Assembly (NCBI RefSeq): GCF_000422305.1 | Contig: NZ_AULN01000019.1 | Span: forward strand, 62,001 to 126,000 | Source: Luteimonas mephitis DSM 12574 | Lineage (GTDB): Bacteria; Pseudomonadota; Gammaproteobacteria; Xanthomonadales; Xanthomonadaceae | Reading direction: 5' to 3' | Length of the DNA stretch: 64,000 nt | In this document: positions 1-11,297 of the stretch, one piece after another | How the letters are laid out: each line of letters begins with the position of its first letter | Position numbering within the stretch: the first letter of the stretch is position 1 | Program-made: the position numbers and the translations under genes | The notes under the pieces: model-generated | What the model was told of the DNA's origin: nothing | Seen by the model: only the letters and a program-made list of their open reading frames with translations | Database searches by the model: none

Positions 1-884
1 TGGCGCAGGCCGGCCGATTCCAGCCCGAGGCGCAGCGCCATCGCGGTGTCGCCGGCGAGTGCGGCTTCCTCCACCTGCCACGCGGCGCCGGCGCTGCGCA
101 GGTCGCCCCGACCCCAGAGCGGCGCGCTGGGATGGATGTCGAAGCGCTCAATTCGCTCGGCCAGCGCCTCGCTCCACGGCTCGGGCCCGAACACGCTGCG
201 GCTGCCATCGAGCGCCCAGACCTCCCCGTCCAGGCCCCGGTTCCAGGAACCGTCGCGGACGCGCGCGGCCAGCACCTGGTTGAACAGTTCCGAGCGCGCG
301 GCCGACAGCAGGTAAGTGCGCTGCGCACGGGCGACGCGCTGGCCGGCGAACATCGCCAGCGCATTGCCGAGGTTGGCGCCGTCGCGGCCGAAGCGCTGCT
401 CGCCGAAATAGTTGGGCACGCCGGCGTCGGCGATGGCCTGCAGGCGGGTCGCGATCGCGTCGCGCTCGCCGTGCACTTCACGCAGCACCAGCCGGAAGCG
501 GTTGCCTGCCAGCGCGCCGCGCGGCAGTTTCTTCGCGTGCCAGGCGTGGCCGAGCACGCGCAGTCCCGGGGCCTGCAGCGGCTCCAAGTCGGGCAGTGGT
601 CGTCCGGGCAGTTGCACGCTGAAGCGCTGGCGGGTGACAGCGTGGCGGTCCTTCAGGCCTGCGTAACCGACTGCCATTTCGGCAACGCCGGCCCACTGCG
701 CGATCAGCTTCGCGGCGAAGGCAGTGTTCATGCCGCGCTTCTCGACGGTCAGCAGCAGGTGTTCGCCTTGGCCGCTGGGGAGGAAGGCGTCGATCTCTTC
801 GACAAAGAAGTCGTCCGGGGTTGTGCGGATCGCTGCCGACAGCGCGGGTGTGCCGTGTGCGGTGGGGAGTGTTGTTTCAATCAT
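1..884 (-). CDS. truD: tRNA pseudouridine(13) synthase TruD, 3' end outside window
   Basis: Isomerises uridine 13 of tRNA-Glu to pseudouridine in the cytoplasm. The readable part runs from [12 protein letters not shown] and carries the TruD signature around residues 70-85 ([14 protein letters not shown]), whose Asp is the catalytic residue in this family. Further TruD landmarks are NRFRLVLRE and [16 protein letters not shown]. About 294 residues are present of a usual 340-350, so the C-terminus lies left of the window. The start ATG at 884 is the first codon that keeps the whole N-terminal domain. It lies downstream of ispF in the same direction after a 261-bp gap, matching the ispD-ispF-truD order of many gammaproteobacteria. 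Confidence 0.95.
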   Translation of the reverse strand, partial: MIETTLPTAHGTPALSAAIRTTPDDFFVEEIDAFLPSGQGEHLLLTVEKRGMNTAFAAKLIAQWAGVAEMAVGYAGLKDRHAVTRQRFSVQLPGRPLPDLEPLQAPGLRVLGHAWHAKKLPRGALAGNRFRLVLREVHGERDAIATRLQAIADAGVPNYFGEQRFGRDGANLGNALAMFAGQRVARAQRTYLLSAARSELFNQVLAARVRDGSWNRGLDGEVWALDGSRSVFGPEPWSEALAERIERFDIHPSAPLWGRGDLRSAGAAWQVEEAALAGDTAMALRLGLESAGLR

Positions 885-1145
885 GGGAATTTCGGGCGCT
901 GGTGCTGGCAACAATGTGGCTTGGTCGAACAGGCGTTCGGCCTGCGGCTTCCCTTGGAAAGCGTTTGCGAAAAGCGTCGCGTATCCATGTGCGGCGCCCT
1001 GCGGGTTTTACCCGCCGGCTCCGCCGCTTCGGAGTGGCCCCGGGGAAAGCAGGAACAAGGGCAAGAGCGAAAGCCAAGGCCAAAGTCGAAACGGATACGC
1101 GCCCGGCGACCTAGGCCAGGCAACGTGTTTCGAAGCGAATCCAAC

Positions 1146-1631
1146 CTACGTCTCGTCGCGCACCAGCAGGCACACCGCCTGCGCGGCGATGCCTTCGCCG
1201 CGGCCGATGAAGCCGAGCGACTCGCTGGTGGTGGCCTTGACGCTGATCGCGTCGATGTCGACACCCGTGTCCTGCGCGATCAGCGCGCGCATCGCACCCG
1301 CATGCGGGCCGACTTTCGGACGCTCGCAGATCACGGTGACATCGGCGTTGACGAGCTTCCAGCCGCGTTCGCGCAGCAGTGCGTCGCAATGGCGCACGAA
1401 CGCGCGGCTGTCGGCACCCTTCCAGCGCGGGTCGGACGGCGGGAAGTGGCGTCCGATGTCGCCCAGGGCCAGCGCGCCGAGCATGGCATCGCACAGCGCG
1501 TGCAGCACCACGTCGCCGTCGCTGTGCGCCAGCACGCCGCGATCATGCGGCACGCGGACGCCGCCGAGCATGACGTGGTCGCCGTCGCCGAAGGCGTGGA
1601 CGTCGTAACCCTGGCCGATCCTGATGTTCAT
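1146..1631 (-). CDS. ispF: 2-C-methyl-D-erythritol 2,4-cyclodiphosphate synthase
   Basis: MEP pathway enzyme that cyclises CDP-ME 2-phosphate to ME-cPP with loss of CMP. The 161-residue protein has the expected length. The metal ligands Asp10 and His12 lie in GQGYDVHAF and the third, His44, in [13 protein letters not shown]; the [10 protein letters not shown] loop follows. An in-frame ATG nine codons upstream exists, but [12 protein letters not shown] is the usual IspF N-terminus, so 1631 is chosen. It lies 39 bp downstream of the MazF-like gene and is probably co-transcribed with ispD. IspE, the intervening enzyme, is not in this window. Confidence 0.97.
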   Translation of the reverse strand: MNIRIGQGYDVHAFGDGDHVMLGGVRVPHDRGVLAHSDGDVVLHALCDAMLGALALGDIGRHFPPSDPRWKGADSRAFVRHCDALLRERGWKLVNADVTVICERPKVGPHAGAMRALIAQDTGVDIDAISVKATTSESLGFIGRGEGIAAQAVCLLVRDET

Positions 1632-1670
1632 GGCGGTATTGTGCCTGCGCGCGCGCACCCGCGCGCCATC

Positions 1671-2069
1671 TCAGCGATGGAAGGACGCCTGGAGGAAGCG
1701 CAGCGCGGCGACGATCTGGTCGACCCGCGACCCGGCGAGCGTGCCGAGGTAGTCGCCAAGCGCGTGCCGGTGGACGCTGGACACCCGGGACGCGATCACC
1801 ACGCTGCGCCGCGGCAATCCGCCCTCTCCTTCTTCCAGCAGCACCACTCCGGGCTCGGAGACGCGATCGAGGTTGGTGCTCAGGGCGCACGCGACGACCG
1901 TGTCGATCCGCGAGTGGTTGAACACGTCGTCCTGGACGATCACGTGCGGATGCGCGATCGCCGGGACCGCGCCCCGCGGTTCGTCGGGTGCGATCCAGAA
2001 AATGTCGCCACGATTGACGATGCGATCGTCGGTGCGCACGCCGGGTTCCCGAACCATCGTTCCGGTCAC
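1671..2069 (-). CDS. MazF/PemK-like protein (orphan endoribonuclease-toxin family)
   Basis: A 132-residue protein of the PemK/MazF fold. It shows the RGDIFWI first strand (about residues 20-26), the [12 protein letters not shown] segment in place of RPxVVxS, the CALSTNL strand and the [19 protein letters not shown] region typical of the family. The start ATG overlaps the ispD stop by 4 bp (ATGA), so translation is probably coupled to ispD. MazF proteins are sequence-specific mRNA interferases normally paired with a small antitoxin. No antitoxin gene fits here: the upstream gene is ispD and only 39 bp separate this gene from ispF. The Arg usually seen before the conserved Pro is His here, so ribonuclease activity is uncertain. 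Confidence 0.85.
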   Translation of the reverse strand: MTGTMVREPGVRTDDRIVNRGDIFWIAPDEPRGAVPAIAHPHVIVQDDVFNHSRIDTVVACALSTNLDRVSEPGVVLLEEGEGGLPRRSVVIASRVSSVHRHALGDYLGTLAGSRVDQIVAALRFLQASFHR

Positions 2070-2776
2070 GACCTGCGCGACAGCGCGAACTCGAATCGCG
2101 CCAGGTCGGCAGGCGTGGTGATCTTGAAGTTGTCGTCGCTGCCTTCGACCAGCAGCGGACGCTGCCCCTGCCGCTCGATCGCCATCGATTCATCGGTGAC
2201 GTCGACGCCGGCGGCGCGCGCAGATTCCAGTGCACGGGTGAGCTGCAGGCGACGGAACAGCTGCGGCGTCAACGCGCGCCACAGCCGTTCGCGCGGCTCG
2301 GTGCGGTCGATCCCGCCGTCGTCGCCGGAGCGTTTGAGGGTGTCGCGCACCGGCGCTGCGAGGATCGCGCCGACCGGGTCGTTGCGGCCGCGTTCGAGCA
2401 GCTGGTCGAGATCGGCCGCCGGCAGGTTCGGGCGCGCGGCGTCGTGCACCAGCACGAAGTCGTCCGCGCGCACGCTGTCCGGCAGCGCGGCAAGGCCGGC
2501 CAGCACCGAATCGGCGCGCGCATCGCCGCCGGCGCAGGTACGCAACGGCTTGCCTTCGAACTCCCGCCAGCCCGGCCAGCGCACGTCGCCTTCGGCCAGC
2601 ACCACCACCGCGCCGTGCACCTTCGGGTGCGCCAGCAGCGCACGCAGCGTGTGCGCGAGCAGCAGCTCGCCGGCAACTTCGAGATATTGCTTCGGCACGT
2701 CGCCGCCGAAGCGCGCGCCGCGCCCGGCGGCGGGCACGACCGCCCAGAGCCCGCCGCGGAGCTGGTCCGGCGTCAT
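2066..2776 (-). CDS. ispD: 2-C-methyl-D-erythritol 4-phosphate cytidylyltransferase
   Basis: Third step of the MEP pathway: MEP plus CTP gives CDP-ME. The 236-residue protein has the glycine-rich CTP-binding loop [17 protein letters not shown] near residue 15, VHDAARP near residue 110, [10 protein letters not shown] near residue 140, and the C-terminal TDE and [10 protein letters not shown] motifs. It overlaps ftsB upstream and the MazF-like gene downstream by 4 bp each, a tightly coupled stretch. The ftsB-ispD pairing is conserved in gammaproteobacteria. Confidence 0.98.
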   Translation of the reverse strand: MTPDQLRGGLWAVVPAAGRGARFGGDVPKQYLEVAGELLLAHTLRALLAHPKVHGAVVVLAEGDVRWPGWREFEGKPLRTCAGGDARADSVLAGLAALPDSVRADDFVLVHDAARPNLPAADLDQLLERGRNDPVGAILAAPVRDTLKRSGDDGGIDRTEPRERLWRALTPQLFRRLQLTRALESARAAGVDVTDESMAIERQGQRPLLVEGSDDNFKITTPADLARFEFALSRRS

Positions 2777-3105
2777 GGGTTGTCTTCCGTCGTCGCGTCG
2801 CCCTGGCCCGGCGCCGGCTGCCTGTCGATCACGCGGTAGAACGTCTCGCCTGGCTTGATCATGCCCAGCTCGCTGCGCGCACGCTCCTCGACCGCGGCGC
2901 CGCCGTCGGCGCTCTTGAGCTCGGCCACCTCGGCGGCAAGCGCGTCATTGCGCTGCTGCAGGCCACCGTTGTCGCGCTCCTGCTGCTCGACCTGGTGCGA
3001 CAGCGCGCGCACGTCGCCGGCGCCGCCGTGCCCGAACCACAGGCGGTATTGCAGCCACGCCAGCAGCGCGAGCAGTACCAGCGCCGTGATCCGCAGCACG
3101 CGCAT
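2773..3105 (-). CDS. ftsB: cell division protein FtsB
   Basis: Bitopic inner-membrane protein of the FtsQLB divisome subcomplex. The 110-residue protein begins [20 protein letters not shown], a single N-terminal transmembrane helix. A periplasmic coiled coil follows (about residues 30-70) and then the FtsB-like [17 protein letters not shown] segment. The start at 3105 is chosen because it opens directly on the membrane helix; longer in-frame extensions are Arg/Pro-rich and overlap eno. It begins 11 bp after the eno stop and overlaps ispD by 4 bp. Confidence 0.95.
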   Translation of the reverse strand: MRVLRITALVLLALLAWLQYRLWFGHGGAGDVRALSHQVEQQERDNGGLQQRNDALAAEVAELKSADGGAAVEERARSELGMIKPGETFYRVIDRQPAPGQGDATTEDNP

Positions 3106-3116
3106 CGGCGGGGCCG

Positions 3117-4541
<1,425 letters not shown>

Positions 4542-5372
4542 CTACGCCATCTCGATGAATCCGTTCTTCTTGGTGGTGCGGTCGAGTTCGAGCAGCGCTT
4601 CGAGCAGCGCCCGCATCTTCGGCAGCGGCCACGCATTCGGGCCGTCGCTGAGCGCTTCCTCCGGCCGCGGATGGGTTTCCATGAACAGTCCGCTGACGCC
4701 GACCGCGACCGCTGCGCGCGCCAGCACCGGGATGAACTCGCGCTGGCCGCCGCTGCTGCCGCCCTGCCCGCCCGGCAGCTGCACCGAGTGGGTGGCGTCG
4801 AACACGACCGGGCAGCCGGTGTCGCGCATCACCGCCAGCGAACGCATGTCGCTGACCAGGTTGTTGTAGCCGAAGCTGGCGCCGCGCTCGCAGACCATGA
4901 TGTCCGGATTGCCGGTCGCCCTGGCCTTGTCGACCACCGGCTTCATTTCCCACGGCGACAGGAATTGGCCCTTCTTGATGTTCACCGGCTTGCCGGCCTT
5001 GCAGACCTTGGTGATGAAGTCGGTCTGGCGCACGAGGAAGGCCGGCGTCTGCAGCACGTCTACGACGCTCGCCACCTCGTCCATCGGCGTGTATTCGTGC
5101 ACGTCGGTGAGCACGGGCACGCCGATCTGCTTCTTCACTTCGGCCAGCACCTTGAGCCCTTCCTCGAGCCCGGGGCCGCGGAAGCTGGTGCCCGAGGTGC
5201 GGTTGGCCTTGTCGAAGCTGGACTTGAAGATGAAATTGATGCCGAGCGCGGAGGTGATCTCCTTCAGCTGGCCGGCGACGTCGAGCTGCAGCTGCATCGA
5301 CTCGATCACGCAGGGCCCGGCGATCAGGAAGAACGGCTGGTCGAGGCCAACGTCGAATCCGCAGAGTTTCAT
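4542..5372 (-). CDS. kdsA: 3-deoxy-8-phosphooctulonate synthase
   Basis: Condenses arabinose 5-phosphate with phosphoenolpyruvate to KDO 8-phosphate for lipopolysaccharide inner core synthesis. The 276-residue protein has [10 protein letters not shown] near residue 16, [12 protein letters not shown] near residue 50, [37 protein letters not shown] and [19 protein letters not shown]. The start [15 protein letters not shown] at 5372 is preferred because the upstream extension translates a palindromic repeat. It is flanked by pyrG upstream and eno downstream. Confidence 0.98.
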   Translation of the reverse strand: MKLCGFDVGLDQPFFLIAGPCVIESMQLQLDVAGQLKEITSALGINFIFKSSFDKANRTSGTSFRGPGLEEGLKVLAEVKKQIGVPVLTDVHEYTPMDEVASVVDVLQTPAFLVRQTDFITKVCKAGKPVNIKKGQFLSPWEMKPVVDKARATGNPDIMVCERGASFGYNNLVSDMRSLAVMRDTGCPVVFDATHSVQLPGGQGGSSGGQREFIPVLARAAVAVGVSGLFMETHPRPEEALSDGPNAWPLPKMRALLEALLELDRTTKKNGFIEMA

Positions 5373-5384
5373 CGAGCGCTTCCT

Positions 5385-5450
5385 GTAGGAGCGCCCCATG
5401 GGCGCGAAGATTCCAGCTGCAAAGCCCATCGCGCCCATGGGGCGCTCCTT
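5385..5450. repeat. GTAG-ended palindromic repeat (REP/SMAG-like), copy 1
   Basis: Inverted repeat between pyrG and kdsA. The left arm (5385-5407) starts GTAGGAGCGCCCCATGGGCG and the right arm (5428-5450) is its near-perfect complement, separated by about 20 bp. Related copies lie at 11233, 29345 and 41007. GTAG at the arm end is the hallmark of the SMAG repeats of Stenotrophomonas. The dyad could form an mRNA hairpin between two essential genes. Confidence 0.85.
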
Positions 5451-5460
5451 CGGAAACGAC

Positions 5461-7173
<1,713 letters not shown>

Positions 7174-7261
7174 CTACCGGTTCAGGGCGCCCGCGGGAGC
7201 GCCGCGGCGGACAATCCGCGCGCTGGCGGCAGGCGCGACGCGAAAAATCGGCCTCCCGCCG

Positions 7262-7657
7262 CTATCGCGGGCCGCCGTCCGGCCTCGGGGCCAGCGGATC
7301 ATCCAGCCCGGGATCGGGGCCGGGATCGACGCCCCCGCGCCGGTCGGCCACCGGATCCGGGCCGCGCGGCGGCCGCATAGCTGCGTTGTGTGCCGAGGCT
7401 GCGGCGGCATCCGCCACGTCCGCAAGCACCGCGTCACCCAAGGCGGCGCCGGCATCGCGTACGGCCGCATTCGACGGCTGGACCCGGCCGCCGGCTTTTC
7501 CCGGCGCCGTGCGGGCCGCGCGGGCTGCCTCGCGCTGGGCATCGGTCTGGAGCTGTGGCGGCAGGCTGGATCCGGCCTGCGACCATCCCCGCGGCGCCCA
7601 CGCCGAGGCTGCGGCCAACAGGGCGATGGCAAGGGCGGCTGGCAACTTCTCGTTCAT
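7262..7657 (-). CDS. Ala/Pro-rich exported protein of unknown function
   Basis: A 131-residue protein starting MNEKLPAALAIALLAAASAW, a plausible Sec signal peptide cleaved after GWSQA. An AGGGAG ribosome site precedes the ATG. The mature part is Ala-rich, then ends in a repetitive Pro/Asp/Gly tail (PRGPDPVADRRGGVDPGPDP). No known domain is recognised. It lies on the same strand as another small Ala-rich exported protein (7842-8147), but a terminator separates them. The signal peptide and ribosome site are the best support; the low-complexity composition keeps confidence moderate. Confidence 0.6.
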   Translation of the reverse strand: MNEKLPAALAIALLAAASAWAPRGWSQAGSSLPPQLQTDAQREAARAARTAPGKAGGRVQPSNAAVRDAGAALGDAVLADVADAAAASAHNAAMRPPRGPDPVADRRGGVDPGPDPGLDDPLAPRPDGGPR

Positions 7658-7768
7658 CACGACGACTCCCTGGCTGGCATGGCATTCCATTGCGTCCGCG
7701 CGTCCGTCGCGCCGCCGCATTGCCCCGGATGCTATCCCGGCGCCACCACGCTGGACAAACCGGCGCAA

Positions 7769-7795
7769 CAAAAACGCCCCGGCAAGCCGGGGCGT
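7769..7795 (-). terminator. rho-independent terminator of the 7842-8147 gene
   Basis: Read on the minus strand, ACGCCCCGGC-TT-GCCGGGGCGT forms a perfect 10-bp stem followed by a T-run (TTTTTG). It sits 47 bp after the stop of the small exported protein at 7842. Confidence 0.85.
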
Positions 7796-7841
7796 CGAAT
7801 GGGCGGAGCGGACGGCCGCTGTGGCGGCCTGGTTCTGCTCC

Positions 7842-8147
7842 TCAGTTCTGTTCCTCTTCCTCGGGCTCGGCAGCCTGCTGGTCCGCCTCGGATGCGCTGT
7901 CGCTGGCCTCGGCAGCCGCCTGCGCCTGGTCCTTCTGCGCGCGGCTTTCCGCCGCCCGGCCTTCCGCCGCCCGAGCGGCCTTCGGGTCGGCCCTGGTGGG
8001 CGCGGCTTCGGCCGCTGCTGCGGATTCCTGCGCCTGCTGCGCGGACTGTCCGGCCCTTGCAGCATCGGTCTGCGACTGGGCGTATGCCGCCGGGACGGCC
8101 AGTGCGGCCGCGATCATGGTGGTGAGCAGTATCTTGGAGTGCTTCAT
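7842..8147 (-). CDS. small Ala/Glu-rich exported protein of unknown function
   Basis: A 101-residue protein with signal peptide MKHSKILLTTMIAAALAVPA, probably cleaved after AAYA. The mature chain is almost entirely Ala, Gln, Glu, Asp, Ser and Arg and ends in an acidic tail (EPEEEEQN). It is predicted helical or disordered. A GGAGGA ribosome site lies about 8 bp before the ATG, and a strong terminator follows the gene at 7769-7795. It is transcribed divergently from parE. No family is recognised; a small periplasmic protein is inferred. Confidence 0.75.
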   Translation of the reverse strand: MKHSKILLTTMIAAALAVPAAYAQSQTDAARAGQSAQQAQESAAAAEAAPTRADPKAARAAEGRAAESRAQKDQAQAAAEASDSASEADQQAAEPEEEEQN

Positions 8148-8341
8148 GGATCAGGTCCTCCGTACGAAATGGACGGCTGGGTGTCCAGCGTTGTTTCCGG
8201 CCTTCGCTCCCCACGGCGAGGATCGAACGCTAGCCCCACGATCCCTTCCGGCCACTGAACAACGGAGTTTTAACGGCCGCGCATCGGTAAGCTATGCACA
8301 CGCTCCGCAGACCTGCGCCGAACACGAATGGCCCCACACGA

Positions 8342-10249
8342 ATGAATGCACGCTACGACGCCGCCGACATCGAAGTCCTGTCGGGGCTGGACCCGGTCAA
8401 GCGCAGGCCGGGCATGTACACCGACACCACCCGTCCCAACCACCTCGCCCAGGAAGTCATCGACAACGCGGTCGACGAGGCGCTGGCCGGCCACGCGCGC
8501 GAGATCGAGGTGGTGCTGCACGCCGACGGCAGCTGCGAGGTGGCCGATGACGGCCGCGGCATGCCGGTGGACCTGCACCCGGAGGAGAAGATCCCGGGCG
8601 TGGAACTGATCCTCACCCGGCTGCACGCGGGCGGCAAGTTCAGCAACAAGAACTACACCTTCTCCGGCGGCCTGCACGGCGTCGGCGTCAGCGTGGTCAA
8701 CGCGCTTTCGAAGCAGCTGGACGTGTACATCAAGCGCGACGGCAACGAGTACCGCATGTCGTTCGCGCACGGCGACCGCGCTTCGAAACTGGAAACCGTT
8801 GGCAGCGTGGGCAAGCGCAACACCGGCACCCGGCTGCGCTTCTGGCCGGACGCGAAATACTTCGACACCGCGAAGTTCAACCTGCGCGCCCTGCGCCACC
8901 TGTTGCGCGCCAAGGCGGTGCTCTGCCCCGGCCTGACCGTGCGCCTGTTTGACGAGGCCAGCGGCGAACGCGACCAGTGGCAGTACGCCGACGGCCTGAG
9001 CGACTACCTGCGCGGCGAGCTGGTCGACCGCGAGCTGCTGCCGCCGCGCCTGTTCGTCGGGTCGCTGAAGAAGGACACCGAAGTCGTCGACTGGGCCGCG
9101 GCCTGGGTGCCGGACGGCGAGCTGGTGCAGGAAAGCTACGTCAACCTGATCCCGACCGCGCAGCACGGCACCCACGTCAACGGCCTGCGCACCGGCTTCA
9201 CTGATGCGCTGAGGGAATTCTGCGACTTCCGCAACCTGCTGCCGCGCGGGGTCAAGTTGGCGCCGGAGGACGTCTGGGACCGGGTCGCGTTCGTGCTCAG
9301 CGTCAAGATGACCGACCCGCAGTTCAGCGGCCAGACCAAGGAGCGGCTGTCGTCGCGCCAGGCCGCGGGATTCGTGGAGAACGCCGCGCACGATGCGTTC
9401 TCGCTGTGGCTGAACCAGAACGTCGAACTCGGCGAGAAGATCGCGCAGCTTGCGATCGAACGCGCCAGCGCGCGGCTCAAGACCGAAAAGCAGATCACCC
9501 GCAAGAAGGTCACCCAGGGTCCCGCCCTGCCCGGCAAGCTCGCCGACTGCATCTCGCAGGACCTGTCGCGCACCGAGCTGTTCCTGGTCGAAGGCGATTC
9601 GGCCGGCGGCAGCGCGCGCCAGGCCCGCGACAAGGACTTCCAGGCGATCCTCCCGCTGCGCGGCAAGATCCTCAACACCTGGGAGGTCGCGTCGGGCGGC
9701 GTGCTGGCATCGAACGAAGTGCATGACCTCGCCGTGGCGATCGGCTGCGACCCGGGCAAGGATGACGTGTCCGGCCTGCGCTACGGCAAGATCGTGATCC
9801 TCGCCGACGCCGACTCCGACGGCCTGCACATCGCCACCCTGCTTTCGGCGCTGTTCCTGAAGCACTTCCCGACGCTGGTGGCGGCCGGGCACGTGTTCGT
9901 GGCGATGCCGCCGCTGTTCCGCGTCGACGTGGGCAAGCAGGTGTTCTACGCGCTGGACGAAGAGGAAAAGCGCCTGCTGCTGGAGAAGATCGAGCGCGAA
10001 AAGGGCGACCGCAAGAAGGGCATGTCCGGCGCAGTCAACGTGACCCGCTTCAAGGGCCTTGGCGAGATGAATCCCTCGCAGCTGCGCGAATCGACCATCC
10101 ACCCCGACACCCGCCGGCTGGTGCAGCTGACCATCGACGACGCCGACCAGACCCGCTCGCTGATGGACATGCTGCTGGCGAAGAAGCGCGCGGGCGATCG
10201 CAAGGCGTGGCTCGAAGCCAAGGGCGACCTGGCAACGCTGGAGGTATAG
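8342..10249 (+). CDS. parE: DNA topoisomerase IV subunit B
   Basis: ATPase subunit of topoisomerase IV, which decatenates daughter chromosomes with ParC. The 635-residue protein has the GHKL ATPase motifs EVIDNAVDEAL, DDGRGMPVD and GGLHGVGVSVVNALS, and the TOPRIM motifs EGDSAGGSARQARD and DADSDGLHI, then RFKGLGEMN near the C-terminus. The start MNARYDAADIEVLSG at 8342 is chosen over an upstream ATG because GyrB/ParE proteins begin just before the AxDIxVL segment. A gene fragment resembling its own 3' end lies 110 bp downstream. Distinguished from gyrB by length, about 630 versus 800 residues. Confidence 0.97.
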   Translation: MNARYDAADIEVLSGLDPVKRRPGMYTDTTRPNHLAQEVIDNAVDEALAGHAREIEVVLHADGSCEVADDGRGMPVDLHPEEKIPGVELILTRLHAGGKFSNKNYTFSGGLHGVGVSVVNALSKQLDVYIKRDGNEYRMSFAHGDRASKLETVGSVGKRNTGTRLRFWPDAKYFDTAKFNLRALRHLLRAKAVLCPGLTVRLFDEASGERDQWQYADGLSDYLRGELVDRELLPPRLFVGSLKKDTEVVDWAAAWVPDGELVQESYVNLIPTAQHGTHVNGLRTGFTDALREFCDFRNLLPRGVKLAPEDVWDRVAFVLSVKMTDPQFSGQTKERLSSRQAAGFVENAAHDAFSLWLNQNVELGEKIAQLAIERASARLKTEKQITRKKVTQGPALPGKLADCISQDLSRTELFLVEGDSAGGSARQARDKDFQAILPLRGKILNTWEVASGGVLASNEVHDLAVAIGCDPGKDDVSGLRYGKIVILADADSDGLHIATLLSALFLKHFPTLVAAGHVFVAMPPLFRVDVGKQVFYALDEEEKRLLLEKIEREKGDRKKGMSGAVNVTRFKGLGEMNPSQLRESTIHPDTRRLVQLTIDDADQTRSLMDMLLAKKRAGDRKAWLEAKGDLATLEV

Positions 10250-10354
10250 CCCGGCCATCGCCGCGCCGTGGCGCTGGTCCCGCTCCTCCACGCTGGGAAG
10301 ATCCGTCCAGCGCGGCGCGGCTCGAAGCCAGGGGTGGCCCGGCAATGCTGGAAA
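10204..10354 (+). repeat. diverged direct repeat of the parE 3' end
   Basis: The last 41 bases of parE (10204-10244, core ctcgaagccaagggcgacct) recur at 10314-10354 (core ctcgaagccaggggtggccc), 110 bp downstream in the intergenic region. By eye about 32 of 41 positions match and every difference is a transition. Confidence 0.6.
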
Positions 10355-10421
10355 CCCTGGCGCACGCCACCGCTGCGGCGCCTGCTCCGGGCCCGCCGCG
10401 CGAAGCGGCCTGCCTGGCCGC

Positions 10422-11204
10422 TCAGCCTTCCTGCACGGCCGCTTCCAGCAGCCTGCGGACAAGCGCCTGGACGCGCGCAGCCTTGCCTTCGTCGTAGGCG
10501 TATGAATCCTCGTCCATGTAGGCGCGCTGGCTGATCTCCAGCTGCACGGCATCGATGCCATTGGCCGGGTCGCCGTAATGGCGGGTGATGTGGCCGCCCT
10601 TGAAGCGGCCGTTGGCGACGAAGTCGTAGTCGCCCTGCGACGCCAGCACCCGTTCCAGCCGCGCCTGCAGCGCCGGCGTGCAGCTGGTGCCGCCGGCGGT
10701 GCCGAGGTTGAGGTCGGGCAGGCGCCCGTCGAACAGGAACGGCAGCTCGCCGCGGATCGAATGGCCTTCCCACAGCACCGCGCGGCCGTGCATGGCGCGG
10801 ATCCGCGCGAGTTCGTCGCGCAAGGCGTCGTGGTAGGGGCGCCAGTAGCGGTCGACGCGGGCGCGCACTTCGGCTTCGTCCGGCTCGCCGCCCTCGAGGT
10901 ACAGCGGCTCGCCGGTGAACTGCACGATCGGGCACAGGCCGGTGGTGTTCTGGCCGGGATACAGCGAGACGTCGTCTTCGGCGCGGTTGAGGTCGACCAC
11001 GTAGCGCGAGTGCAGCGGCACGATCATCGAGGCGCCGAGATCGCGCGCGAACGCGTACAGGCGCGCGATATGCCAGTCGGTGTCGGGCACTCTGCGCGCC
11101 GAACCGGTCAGCCGCGCCGCGATGTCGGCCGGCAGGCGGGTGCCGTCGTGCGGCACGCTGACCAGCAGCGGCGCGGTGCCCTGATGCAGGGTGAAGATGT
11201 CCAT
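10422..11204 (-). CDS. hutG: N-formylglutamate amidohydrolase (HutG type)
   Basis: Hydrolyses N-formyl-L-glutamate to glutamate and formate, the last step of the five-step histidine degradation route. The 260-residue protein shows the family features LLVSVPHDGTRLP near residue 12, DTDWHIARLY, RYVVDLNRAEDDVSLYPGQN, WEGHSIRGELP and GRFKGGHITRHYG, with His and Asp/Glu residues proposed to bind the metal. The rest of the hut operon is not nearby, so its role rests on family membership alone. It is separated from gor upstream by a GTAG palindrome. Confidence 0.9.
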   Translation of the reverse strand: MDIFTLHQGTAPLLVSVPHDGTRLPADIAARLTGSARRVPDTDWHIARLYAFARDLGASMIVPLHSRYVVDLNRAEDDVSLYPGQNTTGLCPIVQFTGEPLYLEGGEPDEAEVRARVDRYWRPYHDALRDELARIRAMHGRAVLWEGHSIRGELPFLFDGRLPDLNLGTAGGTSCTPALQARLERVLASQGDYDFVANGRFKGGHITRHYGDPANGIDAVQLEISQRAYMDEDSYAYDEGKAARVQALVRRLLEAAVQEG

Positions 11205-11232
11205 GCGCGAATCGTACCCCCACCCGGGATCG

Positions 11233-11297
11233 GTAGGAGCGCCCCATGGGCGCGATGGATTACCGGGAAAAGCATCGCGCCCATGGGGCGCTCCTAC
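11233..11297. repeat. GTAG-ended palindromic repeat (REP/SMAG-like), copy 2
   Basis: Arms at 11233-11256 and 11274-11297 (GTAGGAGCGCCCCATGGGCG and its complement). The right-hand GTAG provides the TAG stop codon of gor on the minus strand (11294-11296). Confidence 0.88.

Noticed and set aside
132-2858. A 908-codon open frame on the plus strand opposite truD, ispF, mazF-like and ispD, and similar long frames opposite eno/kdsA, pyrG and parE.
   Set aside because: High GC creates long antisense frames; they lack recognised domains, lie over well-supported genes and are rich in Arg, Ala, Gly and His.
8148-8341. A promoter shared by parE and the small exported protein.
   Set aside because: No convincing -35/-10 pair could be picked by eye.
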